A DNA stretch of 64,000 bases from positions 532,501 to 596,500 of the forward strand of contig JAWLAO010000001.1 in the NCBI GenBank assembly GCA_041395445.1. Reading direction: 5' to 3'. This DNA comes from Gammaproteobacteria bacterium. Its GTDB lineage: Bacteria > Pseudomonadota > Gammaproteobacteria > Xanthomonadales > Marinicellaceae. Under the pieces are notes generated by a model, which saw nothing but the letters and a program-made list of their open reading frames with translations, ran no database searches and was not told the DNA's origin. Positions 55,819 to 63,940 of this stretch are shown here, one piece after another. The position numbers and the translations under genes were made by a program. Positions within the stretch are counted from its first letter, which is position 1. Each line of letters starts with the position of its first letter.

Positions 55819-56214
55819 TTAAATTGTTTTAAGAAGAAATTGATAAATATTGAGGCATGATAATCCAACAATTGAAACCCAGGTTATAGCAGTTCCATAA
55901 AATCGACCAAAAGAAATCCCTGATGAACCGGAAAGTCCAAATGCATGCAAAATTCTGGCAACAACGGAGATAATTCCTATGATATGTAATGCCAACACAG
56001 CACCGCCATTCAACTCATAAATTGCCATCAAAATAATTAGCATCGGAATATATTCAGTGGCATTGGCGTGAACACGAATCGCTCGCATTCCAAGTTTATC
56101 ACCATTATCACCTATTCCGACTCGCTTGGTTTTACGGAAATTTACAACTTTGTATGCAAGGAATATAATCAATAAACCAAGAATTGAAGCATATAGTCCT
56201 GTGATATGTAACAT
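55819..56214 (-). CDS. MAPEG family membrane protein
   Basis: A 131-residue protein with four helices. The MAPEG signature is visible: RAIRVHANATEYIPMLIILMAIYE, in which RxxxxHANxxEY is diagnostic. Relatives are microsomal glutathione transferases and eicosanoid enzymes. With gamma-glutamyltransferase two genes upstream a link to glutathione handling is plausible, but this is inferred. It begins one base after the metallo-hydrolase stop. Confidence 0.9.
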   Translation of the reverse strand: MLHITGLYASILGLLIIFLAYKVVNFRKTKRVGIGDNGDKLGMRAIRVHANATEYIPMLIILMAIYELNGGAVLALHIIGIISVVARILHAFGLSGSSGISFGRFYGTAITWVSIVGLSCLNIYQFLLKTI

Positions 56215-56215
56215 G

Positions 56216-57058
56216 TTATCTTTCCTCTAATAGAATTTTTTGTTCATCGGTTGTACTGAAACGTCCATCATTGAGTTGCACTTTTGCAACAGAGATTTCG
56301 GGGTCATGAGTAAAGAAAAAACGATGATTCAATTGGCAATGATCATTTAAAAAATTGGTCTTTTCATCAATCAATAACTCAGGAAATCGGTCATAACCCA
56401 TAGAAATCGGCACATGAATCCAAGCCTTTCCCGGTATTAAATCTGCACAGAAAACCACATCAGCAATGGTCGAATGCATCATGCCGGGTGTATGCCCATC
56501 GGTAAACTCAAAAGTCACTCCCGGAAGTAAATCACAACTGGAATCATTGACAAAAACCAAACGTCCGGATTGTTCGAGCAATGCATTTAATTTGGGAATA
56601 AATGATGCGCGATCTCTCGGGTGTGGATTAATCGCTCTATGCCAATGTTTTTCAGAAACCAGATATTTGGCATTCGGAAATAACAATTCCGGTTCTTTAC
56701 CATCTTCATAAGCTGACAATAATCCACCGGCATGATCAAAATGAAGATGGCTTAAAACTACAAAATCAATATCCTGATGAGTCATTCCATGCTGTTCTAA
56801 AGAGTCCAGCAAGATATGGCCCGGCTCATTAACACCAAATCTTTGTTTTAATTTTGGCTCAAAAAATGCCCCAATACCTGTTTCAAACAAAATATTCTTG
56901 CCATTAAAATCTGTTGCCAACAGACAACGACAGGCAATACTCATTCGATTTAACTCATCGGTCTCAACCCAACGAGACCATAATGCTTTCGGAGCATTGC
57001 CGAACATGGCTCCGGCATCCAGCATTTGTGAGTTTCCTTGTAACGAAATCAGTTTCAT
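56216..57058 (-). CDS. Metallo-beta-lactamase fold hydrolase
   Basis: A 280-residue zinc hydrolase. The motif HxHxDH appears as VLSHLHFDHAGG, followed by later ligands in DGHTPGMMHS and CADLIPG. Substrate is not readable: lactonases, glyoxalase-like and quinol-type hydrolases share this layout. Its start overlaps the ggt stop by four bases (ATGA), so translation is probably coupled to ggt. Confidence 0.85.
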   Translation of the reverse strand: MKLISLQGNSQMLDAGAMFGNAPKALWSRWVETDELNRMSIACRCLLATDFNGKNILFETGIGAFFEPKLKQRFGVNEPGHILLDSLEQHGMTHQDIDFVVLSHLHFDHAGGLLSAYEDGKEPELLFPNAKYLVSEKHWHRAINPHPRDRASFIPKLNALLEQSGRLVFVNDSSCDLLPGVTFEFTDGHTPGMMHSTIADVVFCADLIPGKAWIHVPISMGYDRFPELLIDEKTNFLNDHCQLNHRFFFTHDPEISVAKVQLNDGRFSTTDEQKILLEER

Positions 57059-58704
57059 CGAACAGCAGCCTCTCCTCGAGGGTCGGTTGCTGCTTCGGCT
57101 TGGCCGGTTTTCTTATTCCAATGAGCTGCGTTCATATTTCCCCAAGTGTGATCCAATTCTTTTAATTGATGTCCACGAGCTTTTAACCCGGGAAGTGTTT
57201 CAGCGTCAATCGCGCCGGATTCATAAAACAAAATATCAGGAACATATTGGTGATGATATCTGGGCAATGCCGTCCATGAACTCACTCCATTCCCATCGAA
57301 ATAATCCAAAAGACCAAGCAATACCATGGTTATTATTCGGCTGCCACCGGGAGTTCCTAATACCGCCACATCATCCTCACCAATAACAAAAGTCGGTGTC
57401 ATACTGGATAACGGTCTTTTCCCGGGTTGAATGGAGTTTGCTTCGCCACCAATCAAACCATAAGCATTCGGTTCACCAGGCTTAGCTGAAAAATCATCCA
57501 TCTCGTTGTTGAGCAAAACACCGGTGCCATCAGCAACAAACTTGGAAGCAAAAACAGTATTGACAGTCTGAGTGACTGCAACCAAATTCCCTTCGGTATC
57601 AATGATTGAAAAATGAGTGGTATCATTGCCTTCACGCAATTCTGCTAATCCCGGAAGATAGTCGCTTGGCAACGCTTTGTCTTCACGGATTGTTGCTCTC
57701 AACCCATCTGCATAATAAGGATTGACCAGCATTTCCACCGGAACATCAAAAAAATCAGGATCCCCTAAATGCACACTTCGATCACGATAAGCTCTGCGCA
57801 TGGACTCTACAATTAAATGAATTCGTTCATCCCTCTTCATCTCTGTTAAATCCCAACCCGATAAAATATTCAGCATCGTTGCCAGTGCTATTCCGCCGGA
57901 AGATGGTGGCGGAGCAGTGACTAATTTTTTATCACGATAAGTTGTATAAATAGGTTCTCTAAGAACAATTTTGTAGTTTTTCAAATCTTCCAAAGTCCAG
58001 TTGCCACCGGCTTTTTTAACCGCTTTTATAAACTTTTTAGCGACTTTTCCTTCATAAAATCCGGCTTTTCCGTCTTTAGCAATAGCTTGTAAAGTCGTCG
58101 CCATATCGGGCTGTTTGATAATTTCGCCCAATTGAGGAATCCTTTCTCCATTGATGAAATAGGCTTTCATTGTTGACGGATAGCGTCTGATGAACTCCTC
58201 TTCTTCTTTCAGTCCACGGATAAATTTTTCATACGCGGGAAAGCCTTGTTGAGCAATTCGGATAGCCGGAGCCAGATTCTGAGCAAGGGTTAATTTTCCA
58301 TACTTTTCATTAACATACGCCATCGCAGCAACATTTCCAGGGATTCCGGCTGCCAATGGACCATTAACTGCTAAATCTCGATCAACATTGCCATCTTTAT
58401 CCAGATACATATCACGATGCGCCGCTTTAGGAGCTTCTTCACGACCATCTACAAATATGTTTTTACCATCAGCAGAAGTATGCAACAACCAAAAACCACC
58501 ACCGCCAATTCCAGAACTTTCAGGCTCAACAACAGATAATACCGCGCTAACAGCAACTGCTGCATCAAAAGCATTTCCACCCTGTTTGATAACCTCATAT
58601 CCAGCCTCTGTTGCCAAAGGGTGAGCTGAAGCAATTGCCGGATTGTTTGGCAGTTTTGCTTCCAATTGGAGTGTAACGAGCAATAAAGTCAGTATCTTTT
58701 TCAT
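57055..58704 (-). CDS. ggt: Gamma-glutamyltransferase
   Basis: Periplasmic or extracellular autoprocessing enzyme that hydrolyses glutathione and transfers its glutamyl group. The 549-residue precursor has a signal peptide (~1-17). The processing site and nucleophile threonine are in GNDTTHFSIID; NNEMDDFSAKPGEPNAYGL and GKRPLSSMTPTFV are typical of the small subunit. VLGTPGGSRI is also conserved. Its start overlaps the yfhL-type ferredoxin stop by four bases. Confidence 0.93.
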   Translation of the reverse strand: MKKILTLLLVTLQLEAKLPNNPAIASAHPLATEAGYEVIKQGGNAFDAAVAVSAVLSVVEPESSGIGGGGFWLLHTSADGKNIFVDGREEAPKAAHRDMYLDKDGNVDRDLAVNGPLAAGIPGNVAAMAYVNEKYGKLTLAQNLAPAIRIAQQGFPAYEKFIRGLKEEEEFIRRYPSTMKAYFINGERIPQLGEIIKQPDMATTLQAIAKDGKAGFYEGKVAKKFIKAVKKAGGNWTLEDLKNYKIVLREPIYTTYRDKKLVTAPPPSSGGIALATMLNILSGWDLTEMKRDERIHLIVESMRRAYRDRSVHLGDPDFFDVPVEMLVNPYYADGLRATIREDKALPSDYLPGLAELREGNDTTHFSIIDTEGNLVAVTQTVNTVFASKFVADGTGVLLNNEMDDFSAKPGEPNAYGLIGGEANSIQPGKRPLSSMTPTFVIGEDDVAVLGTPGGSRIITMVLLGLLDYFDGNGVSSWTALPRYHHQYVPDILFYESGAIDAETLPGLKARGHQLKELDHTWGNMNAAHWNKKTGQAEAATDPRGEAAVR

Positions 58705-58955
58705 AGTTCTTCAGCCATCAGTCTTTTGTATTTTTCCAGTAATTGTTCTGGAGTTTCCGGGTGATTTTCATCTTTTGGGATACACTCAACCGGACAAATT
58801 TCAACACATTGTGGCTCGTCAAAATGACCCACACACTCGGTACATAGTTGTGGGTCGATTTCGAATATTTCCACACCCATGTAAATTGCTTCATTCGGAC
58901 AAACCGGTTCGCAAACATCACAATTGATACATTCCTCAGTTATCTTTAGTGCCAT
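58701..58955 (-). CDS. YfhL-type 2[4Fe-4S] ferredoxin
   Basis: An 84-residue ferredoxin. Two cluster motifs: CINCDVCEPVC and CTECVGHFDEPQCVEIC; the insert in the second (CVGHFDEPQC) is the YfhL/Allochromatium-type feature. ECIPKDENHPETPEQLLEKY is the usual tail. E. coli YfhL participates in tRNA hydroxylation; the role here is not known. It overlaps ggt by four bases. Confidence 0.93.
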   Translation of the reverse strand: MALKITEECINCDVCEPVCPNEAIYMGVEIFEIDPQLCTECVGHFDEPQCVEICPVECIPKDENHPETPEQLLEKYKRLMAEEL

Positions 58956-58992
58956 TTTCCTATTATCAAATCACAAACAATATATATGTAGT

Positions 58993-59730
58993 TTAATTCT
59001 TTGAAATCCACGGTTTTCTTTGTTTATAGCTCTCAAGACGTTCTTTATAAGAGTTCATGGAATCACCATCACCCGAGGCTTCTTTAACAATTAATTCTTG
59101 TAATTCAATCGCTTGAGTAAAATCAGAAACCGCCGCAAGCACAGCTGCCTTTGTATCCAATACGAACCAAGGAATCATTTCACCGGCATAAATTGCCATC
59201 AATTCATAAATGATTTTCAAGGCTTTTTCAGGGTTACGGCAATTTTTATCAGGGGATGTCGCCAAAAACCAGGCATGATTATTAAATGCCAGCTCGTGAT
59301 TTCTTAGTTGAGCTTGCTCAAAAAAACTGTATGCTTTATTGCAATCCTTTTCCAAACCCGCCTGACCGTTGTAATGCATCATCCCTAATGATTCAAATGA
59401 TGCGGCATGTCCTTTTTCAGATGATTTAAGCAACCAATCAAGTGCTTCCATTTCTTTTTCCTGATAAATTAACTCTTCTGACAAATCATACATCGCATGA
59501 GGATTTCCCAACTCAGCCGCTTTTTTTAGCCACTCCACTCCCTTATCATAATTCGGGGCAAAAGAGTCGTTACCTTCCAAAAATTGCAAAGCCACAAAAT
59601 AAGCAATTTCATCATTTCCACTTTCGACTTGTTTCAACAAATCTTCAGGAACAATAAACTCCTTATTCTCTTGAGCATTAATCGCTAATGAAAATAAAAC
59701 AGTTAATGTAATTGCTAAGCTAAATTTCAT
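58993..59730 (-). CDS. Sel1-like repeat exported protein
   Basis: A 245-residue protein with a signal peptide (~1-19). Sel1/TPR-like helical repeats are visible: YDKGVEWLKKAAELGNPHAMYDLSE, MEALDWLLKSSEKGHAASFESLGMMHYNG and CNKAYSFFEQAQ. It is likely a periplasmic scaffold. It overlaps the murD2 end by 11 bases and precedes yfhL by 37 bases. Confidence 0.82.
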   Translation of the reverse strand: MKFSLAITLTVLFSLAINAQENKEFIVPEDLLKQVESGNDEIAYFVALQFLEGNDSFAPNYDKGVEWLKKAAELGNPHAMYDLSEELIYQEKEMEALDWLLKSSEKGHAASFESLGMMHYNGQAGLEKDCNKAYSFFEQAQLRNHELAFNNHAWFLATSPDKNCRNPEKALKIIYELMAIYAGEMIPWFVLDTKAAVLAAVSDFTQAIELQELIVKEASGDGDSMNSYKERLESYKQRKPWISKN

Positions 59731-61009
59731 ACTTCTTTAATTCTTGCTGAAAAAAATCTCCACGTTCAATATAAGACTTGAATTGATCAAAACTGGGAGC
59801 CCCCGGAGATAATAAAATAATATCATCATCATTTGATTTTTTATTAGCCATTTTAATGGCTTGAGCCAGCGTTTTACAATACATGAAGCTAAATTTAGCA
59901 TCGATACTTTGCAGATGATTATAAATCGCTTCCCCATTCGCTCCCGAAATTAACAATAATTTGGGTGGTCTTTCATTAAGCGAATCGGCAAATTTTGTCC
60001 AGTCGTTACCCCGATCAAAACCTCCGACCAGCAATATGGTACGACTTCTGTCAACAGTTCCTAAGGCTGCCATTGTCGCTATCGGCGTGGTTGAAATGCT
60101 ATCATTAATAGCATGATGCTTGCCGATTTTACCAAGATATTGCAAACGATGGGCTAAAGGCTGAAATGTTTTCACAGCTTCCAAACACTGGTTCAAATCC
60201 AGATTGATGAGCTGACAAACCGTTAATACTGCTCCGACATTTTCTAAATTATGTATTCCGATGAGTTGAATTTCTGAGCTTTTCAGAATGGCTTTATCTT
60301 TCAAATACAATTCATTATTCAAAACATGAAACCCAACTTTGCTGTTGAATTCCACTCGATTCTTGTCAGTCACATATTTTTGCAAGTTTTGATTGTTTGC
60401 GTTGATGATTTTAGTTTCTGCAAAGTCGAATATTTTCAGCTTATCGAGGAAATAATTTTTTTCACCCTTATGCCAATCAAGATGCTCAGGAAATAAATTG
60501 TTCACCAAAGCAATTTCGGCATGAATATTGCCATCAAAAATTTGAAAACTGGAGGCTTCAAAAACCACATAATCGTAGTCCGATGTTGAAGTCAACAATG
60601 CTTGTCCGATATTTCCGACCAGATTAACCGTTTTCCCACAAGCGGCAATGACATGGGCCAACAAACTGGAAATCGTACTTTTGCCTTTAGTTCCTGTTAC
60701 CGCAATGACATTTGTACGCTTCTCGTTAGCAAACCATAATGCCGTCGGTGATGTGAACTGTGCTTTACAATTTTGGATTAAATCCTGATAAGGACTGATA
60801 CCGGGAGATTTCACGACAACATCAAATTGATTGAGCAACTCTGTTGTTACCTTTTCATTCACACAATGATATTTTTCATCCGCTTCATCAGCCGAACACA
60901 AAATACTAAACTCGATATTGTGTCTTTGTATATATTCAGCGGCAGATTTTCCCTCAACGCCATAACCCCAAATAGCGATTTTTTTGTTATTTAACTGTTC
61001 GAGTTTCAT
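59720..61009 (-). CDS. murD2: UDP-MurNAc-L-Ala ligase, MurD2-type
   Basis: Cytosolic Mur ligase of 429 residues. Motifs: N-terminal Rossmann WGYGVEGKSA, ATP motif VTGTKGKSTISSLL, SSFQIFDG, LVNNLFPEHLDWH, and NDSISTTPIATMAAL. In the xanthomonad pathway MurD2 adds L-Glu, not D-Glu, to UDP-MurNAc-L-Ala; the partner epimerase MurL is encoded immediately upstream with a one-base overlap. The pairing is the main evidence for MurD2 over MurD. I cannot see whether a standard murD exists elsewhere. Confidence 0.85.
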   Translation of the reverse strand: MKLEQLNNKKIAIWGYGVEGKSAAEYIQRHNIEFSILCSADEADEKYHCVNEKVTTELLNQFDVVVKSPGISPYQDLIQNCKAQFTSPTALWFANEKRTNVIAVTGTKGKSTISSLLAHVIAACGKTVNLVGNIGQALLTSTSDYDYVVFEASSFQIFDGNIHAEIALVNNLFPEHLDWHKGEKNYFLDKLKIFDFAETKIINANNQNLQKYVTDKNRVEFNSKVGFHVLNNELYLKDKAILKSSEIQLIGIHNLENVGAVLTVCQLINLDLNQCLEAVKTFQPLAHRLQYLGKIGKHHAINDSISTTPIATMAALGTVDRSRTILLVGGFDRGNDWTKFADSLNERPPKLLLISGANGEAIYNHLQSIDAKFSFMYCKTLAQAIKMANKKSNDDDIILLSPGAPSFDQFKSYIERGDFFQQELKKYEI

Positions 61010-62295
61010 TATTCAGACATCAACTTTTGCAGCAGTTCATCATCTGCTTTCGGACAAATTTCGCTGAATTGTTTTACAACTTTATCGCCAGACCATTCAT
61101 CTTTATCCTTGATGAGTTGAAAAGCTGTTTGGCTTTCTTCCAAAGTGCCGACACATTCAAACGGTTTGATACCTTTTAAGCCCAATAGTTCGGCAAAACC
61201 ATTTTGTTGGTTTTCATTATTCAGCATATTTGATCCAAAAATATCCAGCAAAGCAGACTTCTCAACAAATGGAGCTAATCCCAAAAACACAAACCGACAC
61301 TTCGGACAATCACAACACCATTTGCTGTTTTTATTTTTAGAACCATCAATGTGAAAGTTTCGATTACAACTGGAAAAGACTGAAAAATACTGCGGATATT
61401 TAGAAAATTTTCTCAAGATTTCAAGTTCAGAAAAGTTCCTTTGCTTTGAATGGTATCGCAAATCAGATGCGACTTGTGTACGAATGATTTCCTGAAAATC
61501 ATTTTCAAATTCATAACTTTTTGAATACTGATGATTAACCTCATCGCCATCGTCGTTAGTTGTATTTGAAAACTCTGCGGACTTCTCATTAGAAAAAACA
61601 ATTTCGTTAAAATCAAACAATAAAGCTGTTAAAACAGCTATCGCCGAATTGATTGCAGTGATGGGAACATGACCATTGAACGCGCCTTGTTTATTATACT
61701 CAATCAATTTTTTATCAATTTTCCTTTGTACTTGAATCAAAGGTATATCAATAAAATCAGCCACTTCCAATATCAGCTTTGATGAGCCCACAACAAACAA
61801 ACTAAAATCCTTTTTCTCAACCTTGAGTTCTTCAATCGTCACCAATGAATCCTTACCACCACCCAAAGGGACTAATGCACGATTGGATAAGTTTAATTGC
61901 ACAGGTTTCGTATTTTCTCCTGAAAACTCTCTCGGGAAATTCATCAAATTTTTCAAAGAAACCTGATTCTGATACGCCATTTCCGCCAAACCATTTTTCC
62001 AGGTTTTATGAATAAACTGACTCACAGATTGAGATGGTTTTTTTTCTGAAAATTCAATATCTTCCGCCAAACCTGCTTTGTAATAACTCACACCGGCAAG
62101 CCAATGCAATAAATCACACGTCGCTTCGATGGAATTTTTTCTGAAATGATAAACCTCTAAATCAAACTCAGGAAACTCAATTTCTTCACAAACTTTACCA
62201 ACATTTTCCAACTCATAAGCCAGCATCAATCGGTAATTTGAAACATCAAAATCCCAATCGAGAAATTTAAAAACTTTATGAAATTGACTTGGCAT
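61009..62295 (-). CDS. murL: UDP-MurNAc-L-Ala-L-Glu epimerase
   Basis: Converts the terminal L-Glu of UDP-MurNAc-L-Ala-L-Glu to D-Glu, the second step of the alternative D-Glu route first described in Xanthomonas. The 428-residue protein has a PP-loop-like ATP motif (VPLGGGKDSLVTIEEL), FVVGSSKLI, and a late cysteine set CNRNFH, WCCDCPKCRFVFLG. It sits directly before murD2, the arrangement that defines the pathway. First gene of the eight-gene operon running to the alkaline phosphatase. Confidence 0.88.
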   Translation of the reverse strand: MPSQFHKVFKFLDWDFDVSNYRLMLAYELENVGKVCEEIEFPEFDLEVYHFRKNSIEATCDLLHWLAGVSYYKAGLAEDIEFSEKKPSQSVSQFIHKTWKNGLAEMAYQNQVSLKNLMNFPREFSGENTKPVQLNLSNRALVPLGGGKDSLVTIEELKVEKKDFSLFVVGSSKLILEVADFIDIPLIQVQRKIDKKLIEYNKQGAFNGHVPITAINSAIAVLTALLFDFNEIVFSNEKSAEFSNTTNDDGDEVNHQYSKSYEFENDFQEIIRTQVASDLRYHSKQRNFSELEILRKFSKYPQYFSVFSSCNRNFHIDGSKNKNSKWCCDCPKCRFVFLGLAPFVEKSALLDIFGSNMLNNENQQNGFAELLGLKGIKPFECVGTLEESQTAFQLIKDKDEWSGDKVVKQFSEICPKADDELLQKLMSE

Positions 62296-62506
62296 AAATG
62301 CTAAAAGTGACTTGAAATTATTGCTGAAGTTTTAGAGAGATGTATTCTGACATAGATTCAAAAAGACTGCAAAATAAACGGCTTTTAATGTTTCTTTTGC
62401 TTGTGCGACCAGTACAACAAAACTGTCATACTGAGTGGAATGGACATAATCCACGAACAAAGTCGTAAGTATCTCCTTACGATTGCATTTTTTTAAATAA
62501 AAAAAG

Positions 62507-62612
62507 GGTAGTTGGCTTTAGCCAATATACAAGGTTAGTGTTGAACGAAGTGAAGCCCAACAAATCGATTCAATATTTTGTTGGGCTTCGTAAACTTAGC
62601 CCAACCTACCAG
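62507..62612. repeat. Palindromic repeat element
   Basis: GAAGCCCAACAAA (62552-62564) and TTTGTTGGGCTTC (62577-62589) are perfect 13-base arms around a 12-base loop. Outside them GGTAG..GGCT (62507-62518) is an imperfect match to AGCCCAACCTACC (62598-62610). A small hairpin TTGGCT-TT-AGCCAA precedes. Such GTTGGGC/GCCCAAC palindromes are dispersed in many genomes. It lies in the 438-base gap between murL and the next gene, which holds no other feature I can support beyond a TCGTAAG/CTTACGA hairpin at 62463-62482. Confidence 0.65.
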
Positions 62613-62733
62613 CTTTACACCACAAAATCAGTATGTTAGTATCAAAATCATTAAAACGAGTGTATTAATATACGCAAAATAATTAATATCTTGCATTGAT
62701 GCACATATAATGAATTGTTATACTTCTTAATAG

Positions 62734-63021
62734 ATGGCTGAGCAAATAGAGATACACGGAGAGCAATGGAAGGTTGCCGACATTCAAAACAATGTTGAGT
62801 GGGCTAGGCAGCAAAATTGGTTCTTCAAAAAATATGACAAACCAGACGATCATGAACATTGTCTTATTTGCTACTGGACTATCTTCGCCTCCGATAATGA
62901 AGAAGAGTCAAGTGGCTATTTTTATGGGGGTAGTACTTGGCTATGTAACGAGTGCTATACAAAGTTTGTACAAAAATATAACAAGCAAAGGCAGCATCGC
63001 CCTTCTGTCTGGACGCGCTAA
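62734..63021 (+). CDS. Small CxxC zinc-ribbon-like protein
   Basis: A 95-residue protein with two CxxC pairs (HCLIC and LCNEC, ~residues 43-46 and 71-74) that could bind zinc. It is rich in aromatic residues and has no recognised family. The frame runs into the attC-like inverted repeat and stops inside it, as cassette genes often do. A plausible promoter (TATAAT at 62707-62712) lies just upstream. Probably an integron-cassette-like gene, but the cassette status is unproven. Confidence 0.6.
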   Translation: MAEQIEIHGEQWKVADIQNNVEWARQQNWFFKKYDKPDDHEHCLICYWTIFASDNEEESSGYFYGGSTWLCNECYTKFVQKYNKQRQHRPSVWTR

Positions 63022-63047
63022 CGCTCGCCGCTGCTTTGGGTGTTAGT
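62978..63047. repeat. attC-like inverted repeat
   Basis: ATAACAAGCAAAGGCAGC (from 62978) and GCTGCTTTGGGTGTTAG (to 63046) are imperfect complements, with an extra G in the left arm, ending in AAC and GTT at the outer edges. The interior (GGACGCGCTAACGC) forms a small secondary stem. Outer AAC/GTT, size (~70 bases) and one bulged base fit integron attC sites; the R' core departs from GTTRRRY. Candidate only. Confidence 0.4.
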
Positions 63048-63051
63048 AAAA

Positions 63052-63245
63052 TTCCCAACGAAGCAATAATTCCCCCTTAACTCTCACCGAAAATATTTTT
63101 GAGAATTTGGAATTACGAGGTATTTATGTCTGAGCGAAGCGAGTTCAAATACCTCGCCAAATTTTCGGAAATATTGAGGGAAACCGAAGGTTGAGAGTTC
63201 GGGGCGTGCTTTTGCGCTCCTTTTGCACGAACAAAAGGAGCAAAA
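63052..63245. repeat. Structured interspersed repeat, copy B
   Basis: Related to 10976-11175. Outer arms CCCCTTAACTCTC (63073-63085) with GAGAGTTCGGGG (63193-63204). Inner hairpin CGAGGTATTT (63116-63125) with AAATACCTCG (63147-63156). Trailing hairpin GCTCCTTTT (63216-63224) with AAAAGGAGC (63233-63241). The inner and trailing stems differ from copy A in base content but keep full pairing. It lies five bases past the attC-like element and fills most of the gap to the glycine-zipper gene. Confidence 0.8.
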
Positions 63246-63323
63246 AAATACTAAAACAATGACTTGGCTGATAATAAACTTTTACAGAATGACAAGGTTT
63301 ATTTAAAACGCTCAGGATGACTC

Positions 63324-63348
63324 AAAAAAATGCCCTCTTTCGAGGGCA
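63324..63348 (-). terminator. Rho-independent terminator (minus strand)
   Basis: TGCCCTC (63331-63337) and GAGGGCA (63342-63348) pair around a four-base loop and are followed on the minus strand by seven T. It ends the glycine-zipper gene. Confidence 0.88.
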
Positions 63349-63385
63349 AAGGGAGGAGCGATAATAATAAAATAAATTTTATTTG

Positions 63386-63940
63386 TTAATACTCAGCAAC
63401 TTGCACGTCAACTCTGACTCTCACACGTTCACCGGGATGGTTTTGCATGGTTGTGTGATAAACTTTGCGATCATATTCATAAGCCACATCGTATCCAACA
63501 ATGCGTTGCTCCGGAATGTATTCAGTCTCTGTGTAGCAATAGCCACCACGATTATCGTGACGATTGTTACCATAGCGATAGTCACGATTATGTTTTTCCG
63601 CATTCGCTCCTATAGCTGCACCCACAAAAACTCCTGCAGCTGTTGATGCTTTGCGACCATTGCCTTTGCCAAAACGGTTGCCGATAGCACCACCAATAAT
63701 TGCGCCTAAAATAGCTCCACCGCCACTGGCTCTTTGGGTGCGATAGTCACCATGATTTCTGTCGTATCTGTTATCCCTTGTACAAACTTGAGTTTCCTGA
63801 GGAATCTGATAGGTTTCATAAATGGGTTCGACATTGACAACTCTGGCATAGGAATAATCAGAATCATAACGTCCTGCACTCACCGCTGTCGCCAAAGATA
63901 AAATCGCAATACCTGATAATAATTTTTTTACAGCTTTCAT
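63386..63940 (-). CDS. Glycine-zipper (17 kDa antigen-like) envelope protein
   Basis: Exported protein of 184 residues with a signal peptide (~1-22, ending VSA). The centre is a two-helix glycine zipper (GGGAILGAIIGGAIGNRFG, then AAGVFVGAAIGANAE), as in rickettsial 17 kDa antigen and SlyB-type proteins. Flanks are rich in Tyr, Arg and Asp. The C-terminal TEYIPEQRIVGYDVAYEY...VRVDVQV is typical of this family. There is no lipobox, so it is not a lipoprotein. Probable outer-membrane or periplasmic stress protein. Confidence 0.82.
   Translation of the reverse strand: MKAVKKLLSGIAILSLATAVSAGRYDSDYSYARVVNVEPIYETYQIPQETQVCTRDNRYDRNHGDYRTQRASGGGAILGAIIGGAIGNRFGKGNGRKASTAAGVFVGAAIGANAEKHNRDYRYGNNRHDNRGGYCYTETEYIPEQRIVGYDVAYEYDRKVYHTTMQNHPGERVRVRVDVQVAEY

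Noticed and set aside
62463..62482. TCGTAAG/CTTACGA hairpin as a terminator
   Set aside because: There is no gene upstream on the plus strand to terminate, and on the minus strand no T-tract follows.
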